From: Chlorocebus sabaeus
Taxonomy: Eukaryota > Chordata > Mammalia > Primates > Cercopithecidae
Assembly: GCF_047675955.1 (NCBI RefSeq)
Contig: NC_132923.1
Coordinates: 92,563,137 to 92,627,136, forward strand
DNA length: 64,000 nt
Direction: 5' to 3'
Made by a program: the position numbers and the translations under genes. Shown here one piece after another: positions 20,600 to 32,480 of the stretch. The notes beneath the pieces are model-generated. The model was not told the origin of the DNA. It saw only the letters and a program-made list of their open reading frames with translations, and made no database searches. Each line of letters begins with the position of its first letter. The first letter of the stretch is position 1.

Positions 20600-22400
20600 A
20601 GCAATTTTGAAAAACAATTTGAAACAGCCCAAATTTACTTAAAAGTTGTAAGTACAGTAGAAGGAATTTTTTCCCTGAACCATTTGAGGGTTAAATTGCC
20701 GACCTAATACCCCATCACCCTGAATACTTGGTGTGCATTTCCTATAAACAAGGACATTTTCCTACCTAGTCACAATACAACCATCAAAATCAGGAAATTA
20801 ACATTGATAAAAAACCTCTATATAATCCTCGGACCCCATTAAAGTTTTGCCAGTTGTCCTAGGAATGTTCTTTGCAGCAAAATGATCCAGTTCAGAATTG
20901 TGGGTTGCATTTGGTTATCAAGTCTCTTTAGTCTCCTTTAGACTTTCCTCAGTAAACGTTCCTTGGCATTCATGACCTTGATACTTTTGAAGATTATAGG
21001 TTGGTTATTGTTTAGATTGTCTCTCAATTAGGGTTTGTATGACATTTTATCATGATTAGATTTAGGTTGTGTATCTTCAGGAATGTATCAGAAATGATGC
21101 TTTGTTCTTTTCGTTACATGATTTTGATTTATCCCATTATTGATAATGTTCGCTTTGATCACTTGATTAAGGTGATGTCTGCCAGGCTTCTCCATCATAA
21201 AATTACTCCTCGTTGTAATTAATAAGTATTTCGTAGGGGGGATACTTTGAAACTATGTAAATATCTCACATCAAAGTTTAATTTATTGATTTATATCTTT
21301 ATGGACTCATGGTTTTCTATTCAGTGCATTATAATCCATTACTATCATTGTTTCTTGGCCAGTAGGTGGCTTCTGTATCCTTTTGGTATGTTCCCATCAT
21401 TCTTTGGGTGTTTCCTTGCTTTGTGGTACAAGATGTTATGGGCTTATCTTGTATTTCTCTTGCTGCATCCCTGGAATCAGCCATTTCTTCAAGGACCTCT
21501 GTTTCTTTTAGTGGAGAATGGTATTTAGAAGGCAACTGGGGCTGGGTGCTGTGGCTCATGCCTGTAATCCCAGCACTTTGGGATGCCAAGGTGGGAAGAA
21601 CACTTGAGCCCAGGAGTTTGAGACCAGCCTGGGCAACATAGTGAGACTCTCATCTCTACAAAAAAATAAAAGTATTAGCTGGATGTGGTGGCATGTGCCT
21701 GTGGTCCAAGCTACTTGGGAGGCTGAGGTGGGAAGATTGCCTGAGCCTGGGAGTTCGAGGCTGCAGTGAGCTGTGATTGTGCAACTGCACTGCAGCCTGG
21801 ACAACAGAGCAAGACCCTATCTTAAAAAAAAACTAGAAGGCAATGGAGTGCTACGTGTGCTCATTGCCATTGTTACTGCTCCCTGGCTCTTCCTTAAACA
21901 GAAATATATTTGCATATGTATGTATATTTGTGTGTGTGTATCCATCTGTCTATCTGACATACATCTAATCAGAAACCATGAGTTCACATTCTTCCTGCCA
22001 ATTCCAATCCCAACACCACAGATTTTCTCCCTTTCCATATTTTAAGTCCTTTCTGTAACAGTGAGAAACTCGGGTCCCATTATCCTTAATATATGCACTT
22101 CTTTGATCAGTTCCTCTGTAGGTAGCTAATCTCCTGTTACTGCCACTGCCCTTTACGCCTCATGAGTGCCTCTTTTACCCTGCCTATGTCACCCCACATC
22201 AGACTGCCAGCCGACATGGATGCTCTCCACACCCCCTTGGTTCTGACATGCTGTACCACACCTTCCCACCTCTGCAAGGATGTCTTCCTCACCCTGCCTG
22301 GGCTCTGACAGTGTCCCCCAGACCTCTCTGGCTCACCCTACTCCACCTGTTACAGATATCTGCCCTCTTCTGCTGCACCTAATGGCTTTAGGATTGAGTT
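20600..22400. mobile_element. L1M-class LINE 3' fragment, split by an AluJ
   Basis: 'aatacaaccatcaaaatcagg', 'tttgatcacttgattaaggtg', 'gccaggcttctccatcat' and, beyond the Alu, 'aaccatgagttcacattc' and 'aacagtgagaaactcggg' are phrases I know from old mammalian L1M 3' regions. The AluJ at 21540-21833 interrupts it. The fragment is non-coding and too diverged for a subfamily call; orientation not assigned. Confidence 0.65.
21540..21833 (+). mobile_element. AluJ, sense, inside L1M
   Basis: J-type text ('cctgggcaacatagtgagac'). Flanking duplication tagaaggcaactgg / tagaaggcaatgg. Confidence 0.88.
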
Positions 22401-22556
22401 TTTCAGGAAGGGAAGAGGAAGAGCTACCCTCTGTTTCTTGACTTGAACTGAACTTGGTTGTTAGAAGTAAGGGAAGTGTGGAATCCAGTAACTGCTGATA
22501 TGTGGAGGCCTGACCTCCTAATGTCTACTCTCAAGACTTCCTACAAGAGAAGCTTT

Positions 22557-22860
22557 TTTGTTTTGTTTTGTTTTTGAGTTGTGGTCTTGCTCTGTCACCC
22601 AGACTGGCGTGCAGTGGCGTCATCACAGCTCACTGCAGCCTCAACCTCCTGGGCTCAAGCGATCCTCCTACTTCAGCCTGCCAAGTAGCTGGGACTACAG
22701 GCATTCACCACCCCACCTGGCTAATTTTTAATTTCTTTTTTGTAGAGATGGGGTCTCACTGTGTTTCCCAGGCTGATTTCAAACTCCTGGGCTCAAGCGA
22801 TACTTCTGCCTCAGCCTCCCACAGTGCTGGGATTACAGGTGTCAGTCACTGTGCTTGACC
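22557..22860 (-). mobile_element. AluJ, antisense
   Basis: 'ttttgttttgtttttgagttg' start, J-type features ('gcagcctcaacctcctggg'), ends 'ctgtgcttgacc'. Duplicated 'agaagctttt' on both sides. Confidence 0.88.
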
Positions 22861-23099
22861 AAAAGAAGCTTTTTAATGTAGATGAAATCAGGTGAAAAAG
22901 CAAGGCCTGCAGGCAAGAGAACCACTGGCCATCAGAATAGGGTATGTATAGTATGCTCTGTCAGAGGTCTAGAGCATTTTAGGGTTGCAGAAGACATCGA
23001 TACTACTCTCTGAGGCTGGCTTATGAATTAATTGGATTTGTAGGCCCAGAATCTGGGGGATCCAGGCTTGGCCAGGTAGGCATAGCCCAATAGGATAGT

Positions 23100-23330
23100 A
23101 GTAATAACATTAGGCTAATATATATTAAGCCCTTATATGCCAGACACTGCTCTTAGTGCTTTGCATGTGTTGTCTGATGGTATTCTCACTTAAGGAGTAG
23201 GTGCTATAGTTATTGTCATTTTACAGATGAGGAATTGAAGAACACAGCATGCCCAAGGTGCCATGGGTAGTAAGTGGTAAAGCCAGGATTCAAACTTGGA
23301 AGCCCTCCTTGCTCATCGTGCTTAATTGCT
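23100..23330 (-). repeat. MIR, antisense, near full length
   Basis: 'atgccagacactgctcttagtgc', 'tcattttacagatgaggaattg' and 'aagccaggattcaaacttgg' are in antisense MIR order. Confidence 0.8.
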
Positions 23331-25078
23331 TATCGTATTTGGTAGATAGGATCTGACTGACTGTACATACAATGCATATTCTATGCACATTGTGGAACAT
23401 TAAGACTTTCGGAAGTCTTTACACTTTTTTATCGGGTTAGAGAAGAGTCTAAGTCCTTGAGGCACTTTGAATCCAAACTAGAATGGGTAATTTGAGCAGA
23501 CCGGTGTCTCCTATCTCATCAAGGCTTCCAGTACGGTTCAGAAATAGGTGATGAGAAGATTCTGGCTTTCAAAAGGATATTGGCCCTCTTGCCTTTCCAG
23601 GAAACTCCATAGTGAAACTCAAGCTGGCGTTTGTCTACTGGGGCTGAGTTTTGGCTGTATTTTTGGTGAGGCTATAAAGCAGTGGTGAAAACAAGTGCTG
23701 TGCTTGTGCAGGATCCACAAAGAACTTAAAATATTTTTTGGTGTTAGCTCCACTGAATCCCCCTGAAATCTCATTATAGGGATAGGGAAATCGAGGAGCT
23801 ATGCTAGCGTATATCCTAGTAAATATATAGGCAAGTTACTGTAGCTCATTCAGTGAGTCAGGAGAGAGATGGGAAGACAGCCATACTTGGCATTATCTGC
23901 TTCTGTTCAGGTAGTGACCTAATTGCTTTTGAGTATGCGCTGTACTTCACAGGGTGCTATCCCCTCTACCCTATGTGAAGGGAGCCAGGTGCCCACTTGC
24001 AGCCATCAGAGGCAAGCCTTTGGCTGTGTTGGAATGGGGCTTCAGAAAGCACAAACTATGGCCATTACTGTATTGTACAGTGAGATTTCTTATTTGAGGA
24101 TTAAAGTTGAGAGAAATTTGAATGTTGGGTATTAAAGGGAGAAAGACAACATTTCTGCTTTGTTCCTTCTTTCTTTTTAAGGAAGTTTGAGTTATTCATG
24201 AGTAAAACTTAGGCTTTGATTTTTATATTTGGTTAGGCCTCTGAGGAGCAGGCATTCTGCAAATTTAAGGGGAAAACTTAAAGGAAAAGTGATTCCTCTT
24301 TTTTTTTTTGCACATGTAACTCAGAAAACTTTACTAGACTTTTAGCCATGCTCCTATTACTGCCACATCTGGGTTTTCTTTTTCTTCCCTATTTAAAAAG
24401 TCCCGCAGTCATTCAGGGCCTCTAGTAGAGACTGAGTCTAAGGCAGCAAATGAGAAGGCCTAAGGCTGTTACCAGCTGTGCTCTCCAGGCACTGTTCATT
24501 CCCCCAGGGTGCCACTTACTAGTGTGGGGGCTGGGGGATCACCAGAATGTTGGGAGAAAACTCCCCTGTGATTTGCTTTGTTTGCCTTCACCTTGGGAGA
24601 GGGGAGGAGGGTATGTGGAGACATCAAGATACAGACTGGAAAGCCAAGGGCAAATGGCTCCTAGTGGAGCTGAGAAAAGAGCCTTGGACATTTTCTGCTG
24701 CTTGTCTGAGTCTACTTAGCTTCCAGGACTGATTGTACAACAGGGTCACCTCATGTTACTTTGGGCCCATAGCTTTAATGTTAACTGTTGCCACCTGAGA
24801 AGTGACTGCACAATTTTTCTCTTTTCTCTCTTTTGAACTTTAGAGCTCCATTTAAAGATGAAGGCCCGTGTTGCATGTTGTTTTGAGAATGATCTGGGAG
24901 ACTCAGAGCTGTAATAATGCTGCAGGTGCTGCTATTAGGGTCTTGAACTTCAGTAACGAATACTATGATTTAGAAAAGGGGCCCAGAAACACTGGGGAGT
25001 GGCCCATGTTGCGTGGATATTCCTGAAGACTAGATGGAACAGGGCCACAGAGGGAGGGAGTAACCCAGGCTCTCTGTT

Positions 25079-25130
25079 CTTTTTTTTTTTTCTTTCTTTT
25101 TTTTTTTTTTTTAAACTTTCCTCCCCTAAG
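25079..25130 (+). promoter_or_regulatory. ERI3: extended T tract and 3' splice site of ERI3 exon 3
   Basis: About 30 near-continuous T residues (25080-25112, broken by two C) are followed by aaa, a second pyrimidine run and the acceptor 'ctcccctaag'. The intron ends in AAG, a weaker acceptor than the usual CAG, which the long tract may compensate. Confidence 0.75.
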
Positions 25131-25408
25131 TTTTAGATGCTTCTGGATGTTCAATGCTAGCACCTTTACAGACTGGAGCAGCTCGATTTTCTTCGTATTT
25201 ACTTTCAAGAGCAAGAAAAGTGCTGGGCTCCCACTTATTTTCTCCCTGTGGTGTTCCGGAGTTCTGCTCCATATCCACCAGAAAGCTGGCGGCCCACGGC
25301 TTTGGCGCATCCATGGCGGCAATGGTGTCCTTCCCTCCCCAGAGGTATCACTACTTTTTAGTGCTGGACTTTGAGGCCACGTGCGACAAGCCACAGATTC
25401 ATCCTCAG
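25131..25408 (+). CDS. ERI3: ERI3 coding exon 3 (residues 71-163), exonuclease motif I
   Basis: 278-nt exon, the largest in the window. The first two bases complete Val71; it then reads LDASGCSMLAPLQTG onward and ends in DKPQIHPQ before donor gtaact (phase 0). The 3' part, RYHYFLVLDFEATCDKP, opens the exonuclease fold. D150 and E152 (codon 150 at 25367-25369) form the DxE motif I that binds the catalytic metal ions in DEDD nucleases, aligned with D134/E136 of ERI1. Residues 87-141 are basic and low in conserved features and could hold a targeting or binding segment. Three Met codons (79, 132, 135) are possible internal starts; ATG132 at 25313 is in good context (tccATGG) and would keep the full exonuclease domain. 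Confidence 0.95.
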
Positions 25409-25734
25409 GTAACTGTTCCATCATTGCTTTAGAAAAGGTGGGGTGGGCAAGGAGGGAGGGAGGATAGTTTTGCTTTCTGGGACCGAAAGGAGCTTTCTCA
25501 TGCCTTCCTGTCTTTTAGCTACTCATTTAGAGTTCCTGTCTAGGAAGCAGGACTTGTTTCAGGTATGCCAGTGTAAGGTAGACCTGAGAAGTCTCTGGAG
25601 AGAAGTGGGTACGTTGTTTTTCTCTGGTCTCAGCTTTTGGGAATCAACATACTTCCTTCTCTCCTGTCCTTCCTTTCTCTGTTCTCTTCTTTCCTCCATT
25701 CTCCTGCTACTGCCACTTGTTCCTTTAAGGAATA

Positions 25735-26285
25735 CTGTAGTAGCTAGCCTCCAAGATGACCTCAGTGATCCTTAACTCCTGCTATTCACACCCTTGGTAG
25801 TTCCCCTCCTGCACTGAATCAAAGATATCCTTGTAGAGCTAATAGAATACAGTGGAAGAGATAATGTATGACTTCTGAGGGTAAGTTATAAAAAGTATTG
25901 CAGTCCACTTTGCTCTTTTGGACCACTTGGTCTGGGGGAAGCCACCTGTCATGCTGCCAGGACACTCAAGCAGCCCTGTGGAGAGGCACATGTCTGTAGG
26001 AACTGAGGCTCTTAGCGAAAATCCAGTGCCCAACTTGCCAGTCATGAGAATGAGCTCTCTTAGAAGTGAATTTACCAGCCCCGGTCAGGCCTTCAGATGA
26101 CTGCAGCCCCAGTGGACATGTAACTTCAACCTTAGGAGAGACTTTGAGCCAGACCAGCCAGCTGAGCCATTGTCAAATTCCTGACTCACAGGAACTGTGA
26201 GGGATAACAAATGATTATTGACGTTTTAAGCCCCAAGTTTTGGGATGATTTGTTATGCAGCATTAGATAACCTGAGTAAGTACCA
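25735..26285 (+). mobile_element. solo LTR, MaLR-like (endogenous retroviral origin)
   Basis: Begins TGTAGTAGCTAGCC and ends near 'ttatgcagcattagataacc'. The inner text ('acactcaagcagccctgtgg', 'ggccttcagatgactgcag', 'cctgactcacaggaactg') is that of a common old mammalian LTR. No internal retroviral genes remain. The family (MLT1-like or a related LTR) is not certain; the repeat identity is. Confidence 0.6.
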
Positions 26286-27599
26286 TTGTTGGTCTGTTGG
26301 AAAGGACAATTTCTTTCCTTGCTTTTTTTCATTAGCCACCAGCTGTGTTCAAAGACCTTTTAGCTTTTAAGTTAATGCTACTAGGAGGCTTGGATTAGCT
26401 GCAGGTGATATTGAAGTATGTGGTGTTTGCTTTGAGGGAATGATTGGGGGCTGATGTAGCAGTTCATTGTAGTGTTGGTGTATTGAATATGCCTGGCTCT
26501 AGGACTGTAACTCTTCTCTACAGGGTTAGGTTATAGACTGTGATTTGGGGATGCATAGACATGTTGCTCTGGGAACAACTTTCAGTCGTAAGGAGGAGGG
26601 AGAGAAGGGGACCTCAGCATTGGGCACTTGGAAGGTAGGGAGGAGTGTGGTCCATTCAAAGATAAACTGGGTTCATTTGTCATGGTTGGTTTTTTCAGGA
26701 AGGGATAGAATGGTAGATTATTTTACATAAAGCAGATATGACAACCTCTTTAGTTTTCCCTTTCTCCTCTCCTCTTTTCTATACTCCCTTAATGCATTGG
26801 TCTGCCTTTGGGGCATTGGAGTGAGTTCTGTTGAGGGCTGGGAACACAGGAGCTGGATAAGGAGAATATCCTAAAGGAAGGTCCTTTGGGTGAAAGGGAG
26901 TGCAGCTTGGGAGCTACTCAAGCCACGCTTACTTTCTCTGCCTCTTGCTCCTGCCTGTACTGTAGAGTCTTCTTCCCTGCCTCCCCAAGCTACTGGAGTT
27001 TCTCTGGTGTGGTGGGGGGGCAGCTGGGTGGTACGTTGGGAATTTTGGTTTTGTAGATTCTCCCACATTGGGAATCAGGGATCCAAATCTTAATATGTCA
27101 TATTATTTCTTCTACTTCAGTCACTGGGTAAGCCCTAGTGGGACATGAGACTAAAATCTAACACATCTCTGTCACATAGGATTCATCCCTCTTCTGATCC
27201 CTCATAATCACTTGGCACCTCTGTTATGGCATTTACTGCTTTCTGGCATATGCTTATATATGTGTATTTTCTTACCTTATCGATTAGATTATAAGCTCAG
27301 ATAATTATGTAGCTCTGTTTTCTTGTCCTGCAGAGGGTCCTGCCAATATTCCTGAAGGTGAAGCCTGAATCATGTCTCAGTTTGGTCTGTCAATGTCTCC
27401 TTTCATCTCTCTTTCAAGGGCTTTATTTTTACTTATTTATTTATTTATCACAATGCTGAAGACATCATGCAGTACAGATTTAAACAGCTTGTGTCACCAA
27501 CTTCCTTCCCAGACTTAGGCACCAAGACCTTCCAGACCCAGGCTGAGTTAGGGCTTCACATTGTTGACCAGGATCTGGGCCTGATTAAAGATTATCTCC

Positions 27600-28610
27600 A
27601 GAATCAATGAACCCTGATGATGTGATTCCAAGGGCACTTAAGGAATTGGCTGCCCTGGTTCATTATTAGCAAAGCATTAGCTGTTGCTTTAGAGAACTCA
27701 GGAAGAAGCATTTTCTGTCTTGCTTATCTTTAAAAGGAGAATACGAATGATCTTGTAAATTATAGACCCGTTAGTTTACTGTGATTCCAGAGAAGATACT
27801 TGACCTGATCGTCAGATAATCAATCAGCAAACAGCTAGAAGAGCGTGGGGCACTGAGTAATAACTTACATGGGTTTGTGAAGAAGAGCAAATCCTGTCAG
27901 ATCAATCTAACTTCTTGCTGTGACATAGTGATGGATTTGAGTGGATCTAGGGCAAGTGATAAATGTAATGCATCTTGACTTCATTAAACCTCTACAATGC
28001 TGTGATCAACAGTTGGGAAGGTGAGTTTGGGGCCAGACATCTGTGTTGGACTACCCATCAGACCACCTTCAGGAAAGACCACCTTCAGGAAAGGGACGGC
28101 AGGTTGAAACCTGTTATAGCAATTTAAAATCTCCCTTTTTAATGGGAGAGCTTTTTTAAGGTTTGCAGGTAGGAGGATCCTGATGGGATTCAGCGAAAGC
28201 CAAGAAGATGGATTGGAGAAGTTGTCAGTCCTAGATAGAATAGCATCCTTCCATTGAGGTCAACATAGGTCAGGTTCTTACTAGAGTCTCTGTGCTGTTT
28301 AGGTCTTCTGGTCAACAAGGGAAGTGGAGAAATTGGAAAAGCTCAGGAATTAGACCAAAAATCATTAGAGGCACAAAAATAGAACTTAGAAAATAAATTG
28401 AATATAGTTTTGGTGACTGATTTCTTGTCCAGACTGAATAGATTCATCATTTGAGGAGTAGTTATTCCAAGGAGTATGATAACAACTTGCTCTTGATTTT
28501 AATAGGGACAAAAAAGAAAGAAGTTTAAATGGAAGCAGGAAAGGTTGAGATTTGGGATGAGAATGAACTGCCAGAAAAGATAGCAAAAGGACCAGAATAA
28601 GGTATACACC
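27600..28610 (+). mobile_element. CR1/L3-like non-LTR retrotransposon remnant
   Basis: Heavily decayed reverse-transcriptase segment in sense orientation. Around 27740-27780 one frame gives NDLVNYRPVSL, the NYRP..SL block seen in CR1/L3 reverse transcriptases. Farther on, 27960-28015 gives HLDFIKPLQCCDQQL, which resembles the LDFSKAFDTV..L block. 28330-28600 resembles the element's 3' part. Several stops and frameshifts interrupt it. It must be very old, since CR1/L3 elements stopped moving early in mammalian history. Confidence 0.65.
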
Positions 28611-28682
28611 TTAGATCAGCCTTCCTTAGTGCTCTCTCAAAATGGCTGATGGCTGTCCATTTGACAGAGATTCTTTGATTCT

Positions 28683-28972
28683 TTTTTTTTTTTTTTTGAG
28701 ATGGAGTTTCGCTCTTGTTGTCCACTGCTAGAGTGCCATGGCGCCATCTCGGCTCACCGCAACCTGTGCCTCAAGCAATTATCCTGCCTCAGCTTCCCGA
28801 GTAGCCGGGATTATAGGCATACGCCACCATGCCCAGCTAATTTTGTATTTTTAGTGGAGACGGGGTTTCTCCATGTTGGTCAGGCTGGTCTCGAACTCCC
28901 CACCTCGGGTGATCCACCCACCTCGGCCTCCCAAAGTGCTGGGATTACAGGTGTGAACCACCGCCCCCGGCC
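28683..28972 (-). mobile_element. Alu, antisense
   Basis: T tract, both monomers with a small deletion in the right monomer, ends 'ccaccgcccccggcc'. 'tgattct' is duplicated at both sides. Confidence 0.88.
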
Positions 28973-29071
28973 TGATTCTGTATGAGTAAGGTCTGCATGC
29001 CTCCTGGGAGTAGGGCTGGGCTCATAAATGAGAACCATCCAGGCTCCTCTCCTGACCAGCTCCCTTTTCTA

Positions 29072-29393
29072 TTTTTTTTTTTTTTTTTTTTTGAGACAGA
29101 GTCTTGCTCCGTTGCCCAGGCTGGAGTGCAGTGGTGTGATCACAGCTCAGTGCAGCCTCAACCTTCAGCCTCAACCTCCTGGGCTCAAGCAATCCTCCCA
29201 TCTTAGCCTACCAAGTAGCTGGGACTATGGGTATGCCCCATCATGCCTGGCTAATTTTCTGTTTATTTATTTTTTATAATGATGGGGTCTCACTATGTTG
29301 CCCAGGCTGGTTTCAAACTCCTGGATTCAAGTGATACTTCCACCTCGGCCTTCTGAAGTGCTGTGATTACAGGTGTGAGCCACCACAGCCAGT
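29072..29393 (-). mobile_element. AluJ, antisense, with small internal duplication
   Basis: Twenty-T start, then a full-length reverse Alu. 'cagcctcaacc' occurs twice in a row near 29152-29177, lengthening the right monomer. Confidence 0.88.
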
Positions 29394-31278
29394 AGGAACT
29401 TTCAGTACTCAAGACTCTGCATGGTACACTTCTGTTTTTATGAGAGTGTGTCACACCCCTTGAGTATATAGGAGGCAGAAACAGTTTTAGGCCATGGCCT
29501 ATTTGGAGGCTCAATGTGGGGCTCTTTTATCTATCTTTGATTTCCAGAAGTCCCTAAGTTAGCTGAGTCAGCTTATTGGGACTATCCTAAAGGAATGCCA
29601 TTGTGAAAAACTAACAGGTGTAAGCCCTGTTGTAGTTGGGTGAGTAACAGTATTGGTTATAAACATGGTAAAACATGGTATTTTCCATTTGTTACCAGTT
29701 TTGCTGTTTACTTTTGTACTTTGTTCAGCTAGGTGAAACTGGAGTGTTTGGCTTGCCAGTCATAGGCTTTGGTGTTCTGGTTTTTGCACTCATTTTATTT
29801 GTGTTACATGTTTTGATTCAGATTAACATGATAGGTATTGGTTGAATAGGAGACTGGTTTTCCTTTGAAAACGTTTTTTTCACTTAAATGTTAATTGAGA
29901 TGGTTTAAAATGTTTTAGAGGGTCTACATTTCAGGAATGCGGCTCCTTTCTTGTTTTAGGAATTGTTTCCTGACATAGAGGCAGATTTGTATCTGGTTTA
30001 GGAGAATTGTGCCTCCTTTGTCCTCGCTAGCAGGAGTTCATGTTGCTCATTTTGGTGTGGATGTGCACCGAATGATGGTTGTTGTGACCCTGAGGCCCAG
30101 AGAGCAGTCTGAAAGCTTTGGTGGGATCTTTAATTGTGTATCTTTAACCTTGGGGCAAGTTCGCTCACCACCTCAGTGTTCAGAAGAGACCAAAGCAAAT
30201 GTAAGTGAGGAAAATGAGGTATAGGCCACAGCACGTTGGGAGGAGGAGGTAACCTTAGCTGTCTGGATGACCAGGGAGGGAGGGTGCAGCCCAGCTCTCC
30301 CCATCTGAGAAGCTGCCATCCTGGCGGCCACCTGCTTTCCTCCCGGAGTGCTCTGGCCATCCGTCAGGCTCCTGGGTAGTCTTTTTGTCTCTGCTCTGTA
30401 GCAGCCCCACTGACTGTTTGCCTTCTCATCTGTATTCAAGTGCCCATACCTTTGGAGAAAAATGACCTTTGGGGTTGAGGTTTCTAGTGTTTGGTCTTTG
30501 TCCACAGGGGCATTTTTTTCCCTTTTACGGAAACCTTGAAGAGAGTCCATCTGCATTTTGAGTTAGAACTATGAGTAAAGGAGTTTCTCGTTTCCAGAAA
30601 ATTGTCCAGATGCTGTTATTTTTGAAGGGTAGGTGGGGAGGGTTGATGGTGACAGAGAGGGCTGATATAGAAGAGATGCGGAGGGTTTCAGTGTGACCTA
30701 GAGTTGCCACATCGTTACTAGTCTTTTGTGAAAGAGACATTTTGGAAAACTTTACAGGAAATTGGTTAAGATCCCTACAAAGCAAACTATATTGATTTCT
30801 TTTTCCTTCGTTCGAGGCTGAAAGGCAGAAATCCTCTTAACCCCACGTACTGCCTCCCCGCCCTGCCCCACACATTGCTCTTTGCTCCATGCTTAGCTTC
30901 TTTCCTTCTCTCTGTTCTTGGTTCCCGCCGTGACTAAGTGAACAGAAAAGCAATTCCCTGGAGAAAGAACCCACCCTTCCCTTCCCATTTGCTTGTCCTG
31001 GTTGTAACTCCTCCAGTCGGGAGGGATGGGGCCCAGGTCTTTTTCCTGGAGAGCCTAATTCTTGTATTGCGGTCCCTCTGTCTGTGGCCCCAGTCAGCAT
31101 GCACTTTTTTCTGTACAGACAGGCGAAGGCACTGACGCTATTCTTCTAAACTGGGAAATGAAATGCAATACCGACATTAATGTAACATTATGGTTGAGAT
31201 TAAATGCACCAAAATCAGGAAATTCAAAGTTATGCTTCCCACAGCAACTATAACTCAGCCTCATCTGGCGTGTGTAGT

Positions 31279-31348
31279 ATTTTGTGTTAGTGTGGATGGT
31301 GTTATATGTTAAGACATTAAAGTTAACACCATAAGCAGAGCACAAAAT
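31279..31348. other. 70-nt imperfect inverted repeat (hairpin)
   Basis: Outer arms ATTTTGTG (31279-31286) and CACAAAAT (31341-31348) pair perfectly over 8 bp. Inner arms ATGGTGTTA (31296-31304) and TAACACCAT (31324-31332) pair perfectly over 9 bp. An 8-9 nt internal loop and a 19-nt terminal loop separate them. It may be a small DNA-transposon remnant or an RNA hairpin; no known family recognised. Confidence 0.6.
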
Positions 31349-32339
31349 GCTTGAGGGGGCTGAGTTATGACGACTGTGTGAGCCTTAAGTGTTCTTGCAC
31401 AGGCTTCTGACTCCTGGAATAATTTTTCCCCTGCCCATCAGTGCAATTATTGCCTTTCTTTTTAGTTATATCTCTACTTTAACACATCTCTTCTTTCAGG
31501 GTCACTATAAATGAATTCCTCTATTGATGGCCAGTGATGGTAGGAATGGGACAGCCCGCTAGGCCCCTTTGTCTTTTTTGTCACTGCCTCCATAAATGTG
31601 GTACTTGCCCCTCCTCCTTCCAAAGCCGTCTTCCTCCACAGGCTGCTGTTTCCTGGTGGTCCCTCATAAGGTTGGGCCTCCCCCTGGCTCCCACTGTGGC
31701 TCCTCACTAGTACTCCCGGAATGGGAACAAGCGTTTGCTGTGTCCGAGTCTTGGCCGTATTGCGACTTCACGAAGGGCCTGTCTATATTTGGAGCAGACA
31801 TAGCAATGTAGAAGTAAAATATACATCTCAGGGAATGGAGCACTGATGCATGGTGGCGCTGCCTTGTGTGTTTGGCATAGCAGAGGCAGGATCGAAGCGG
31901 TTTATTTGCTCTATTCAGACTGCTTCTCCACCTTCCCCAGGGCTTATACCTTTAAGCTGCCATGGTGTGTAGTAGGCTGTGGAGTTGCCTGGGGGTGGGG
32001 CCAGGAACTTTCCTTGGGGAACACTGAGTCACTGGTAACAAAATCACCACATAATTTAGTGCAAATCAGGAAACATCCCCCCAGCCTCTTATTATCCTGG
32101 TGGCCTCCCCAGGGCTGAGACAGCTGTTGGAATGCAGATTTTTTAGACACTGGGCTAAGGTTGGTGGTGGGGAAGAGCTCTAAAGAATAGGGCCATTGAT
32201 AAATGGTGAATGAAATCAGGGACTGTAAAATAACAGTGACACTGAGCTGCCTTTTAAAGTTTTTGTTGGACATGACAAAACCAGCTAAGTCAGCAAAGGA
32301 ATGGGGAAGACCTCATTGTAACCACCTTAGAGGCAATGA

Positions 32340-32480
32340 AAAGGCTTCTTTTTACTCTTTGGATAGTAACTTCAAGCTCTGTGTTAGATGCTGGGGGTAT
32401 AAAGACAGGAAATGGTCCCTCCCCTCAAGGAGCTCATAGTCAAGGAGGGCAGACATTTGTGTGACAACCATTAGGCCGTA
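32340..32480 (-). repeat. L2 3' region, antisense
   Basis: 'aagctctgtgttagatgctggggg' and 'ccctcaaggagctcatagtc' in reverse L2 order. The L2 match may continue to about 32760 with more decay. Confidence 0.65.

Larger units (their letters stand above)
11392..25130 (+). other. ERI3: ERI3 intron 2
   Basis: Starts gtgaga and ends cctcccctaag. 13.7 kb, dense in Alus, with MIR, L2, hAT-type and L1M fragments listed separately. Between repeats, 18000-19980 and 23340-25080 look like unique intronic DNA. No other gene recognised. Confidence 0.85.

Noticed and set aside
24963..25424. 153-codon antisense frame over exon 3 with a poly-lysine run
   Set aside because: The lysine run is the reverse of the T tract before exon 3. 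The frame is a shadow of the real exon.
25735..26285. LTR considered as part of a larger endogenous retrovirus
   Set aside because: No second LTR and no gag, pol or env text was seen nearby; it looks like a solitary LTR.
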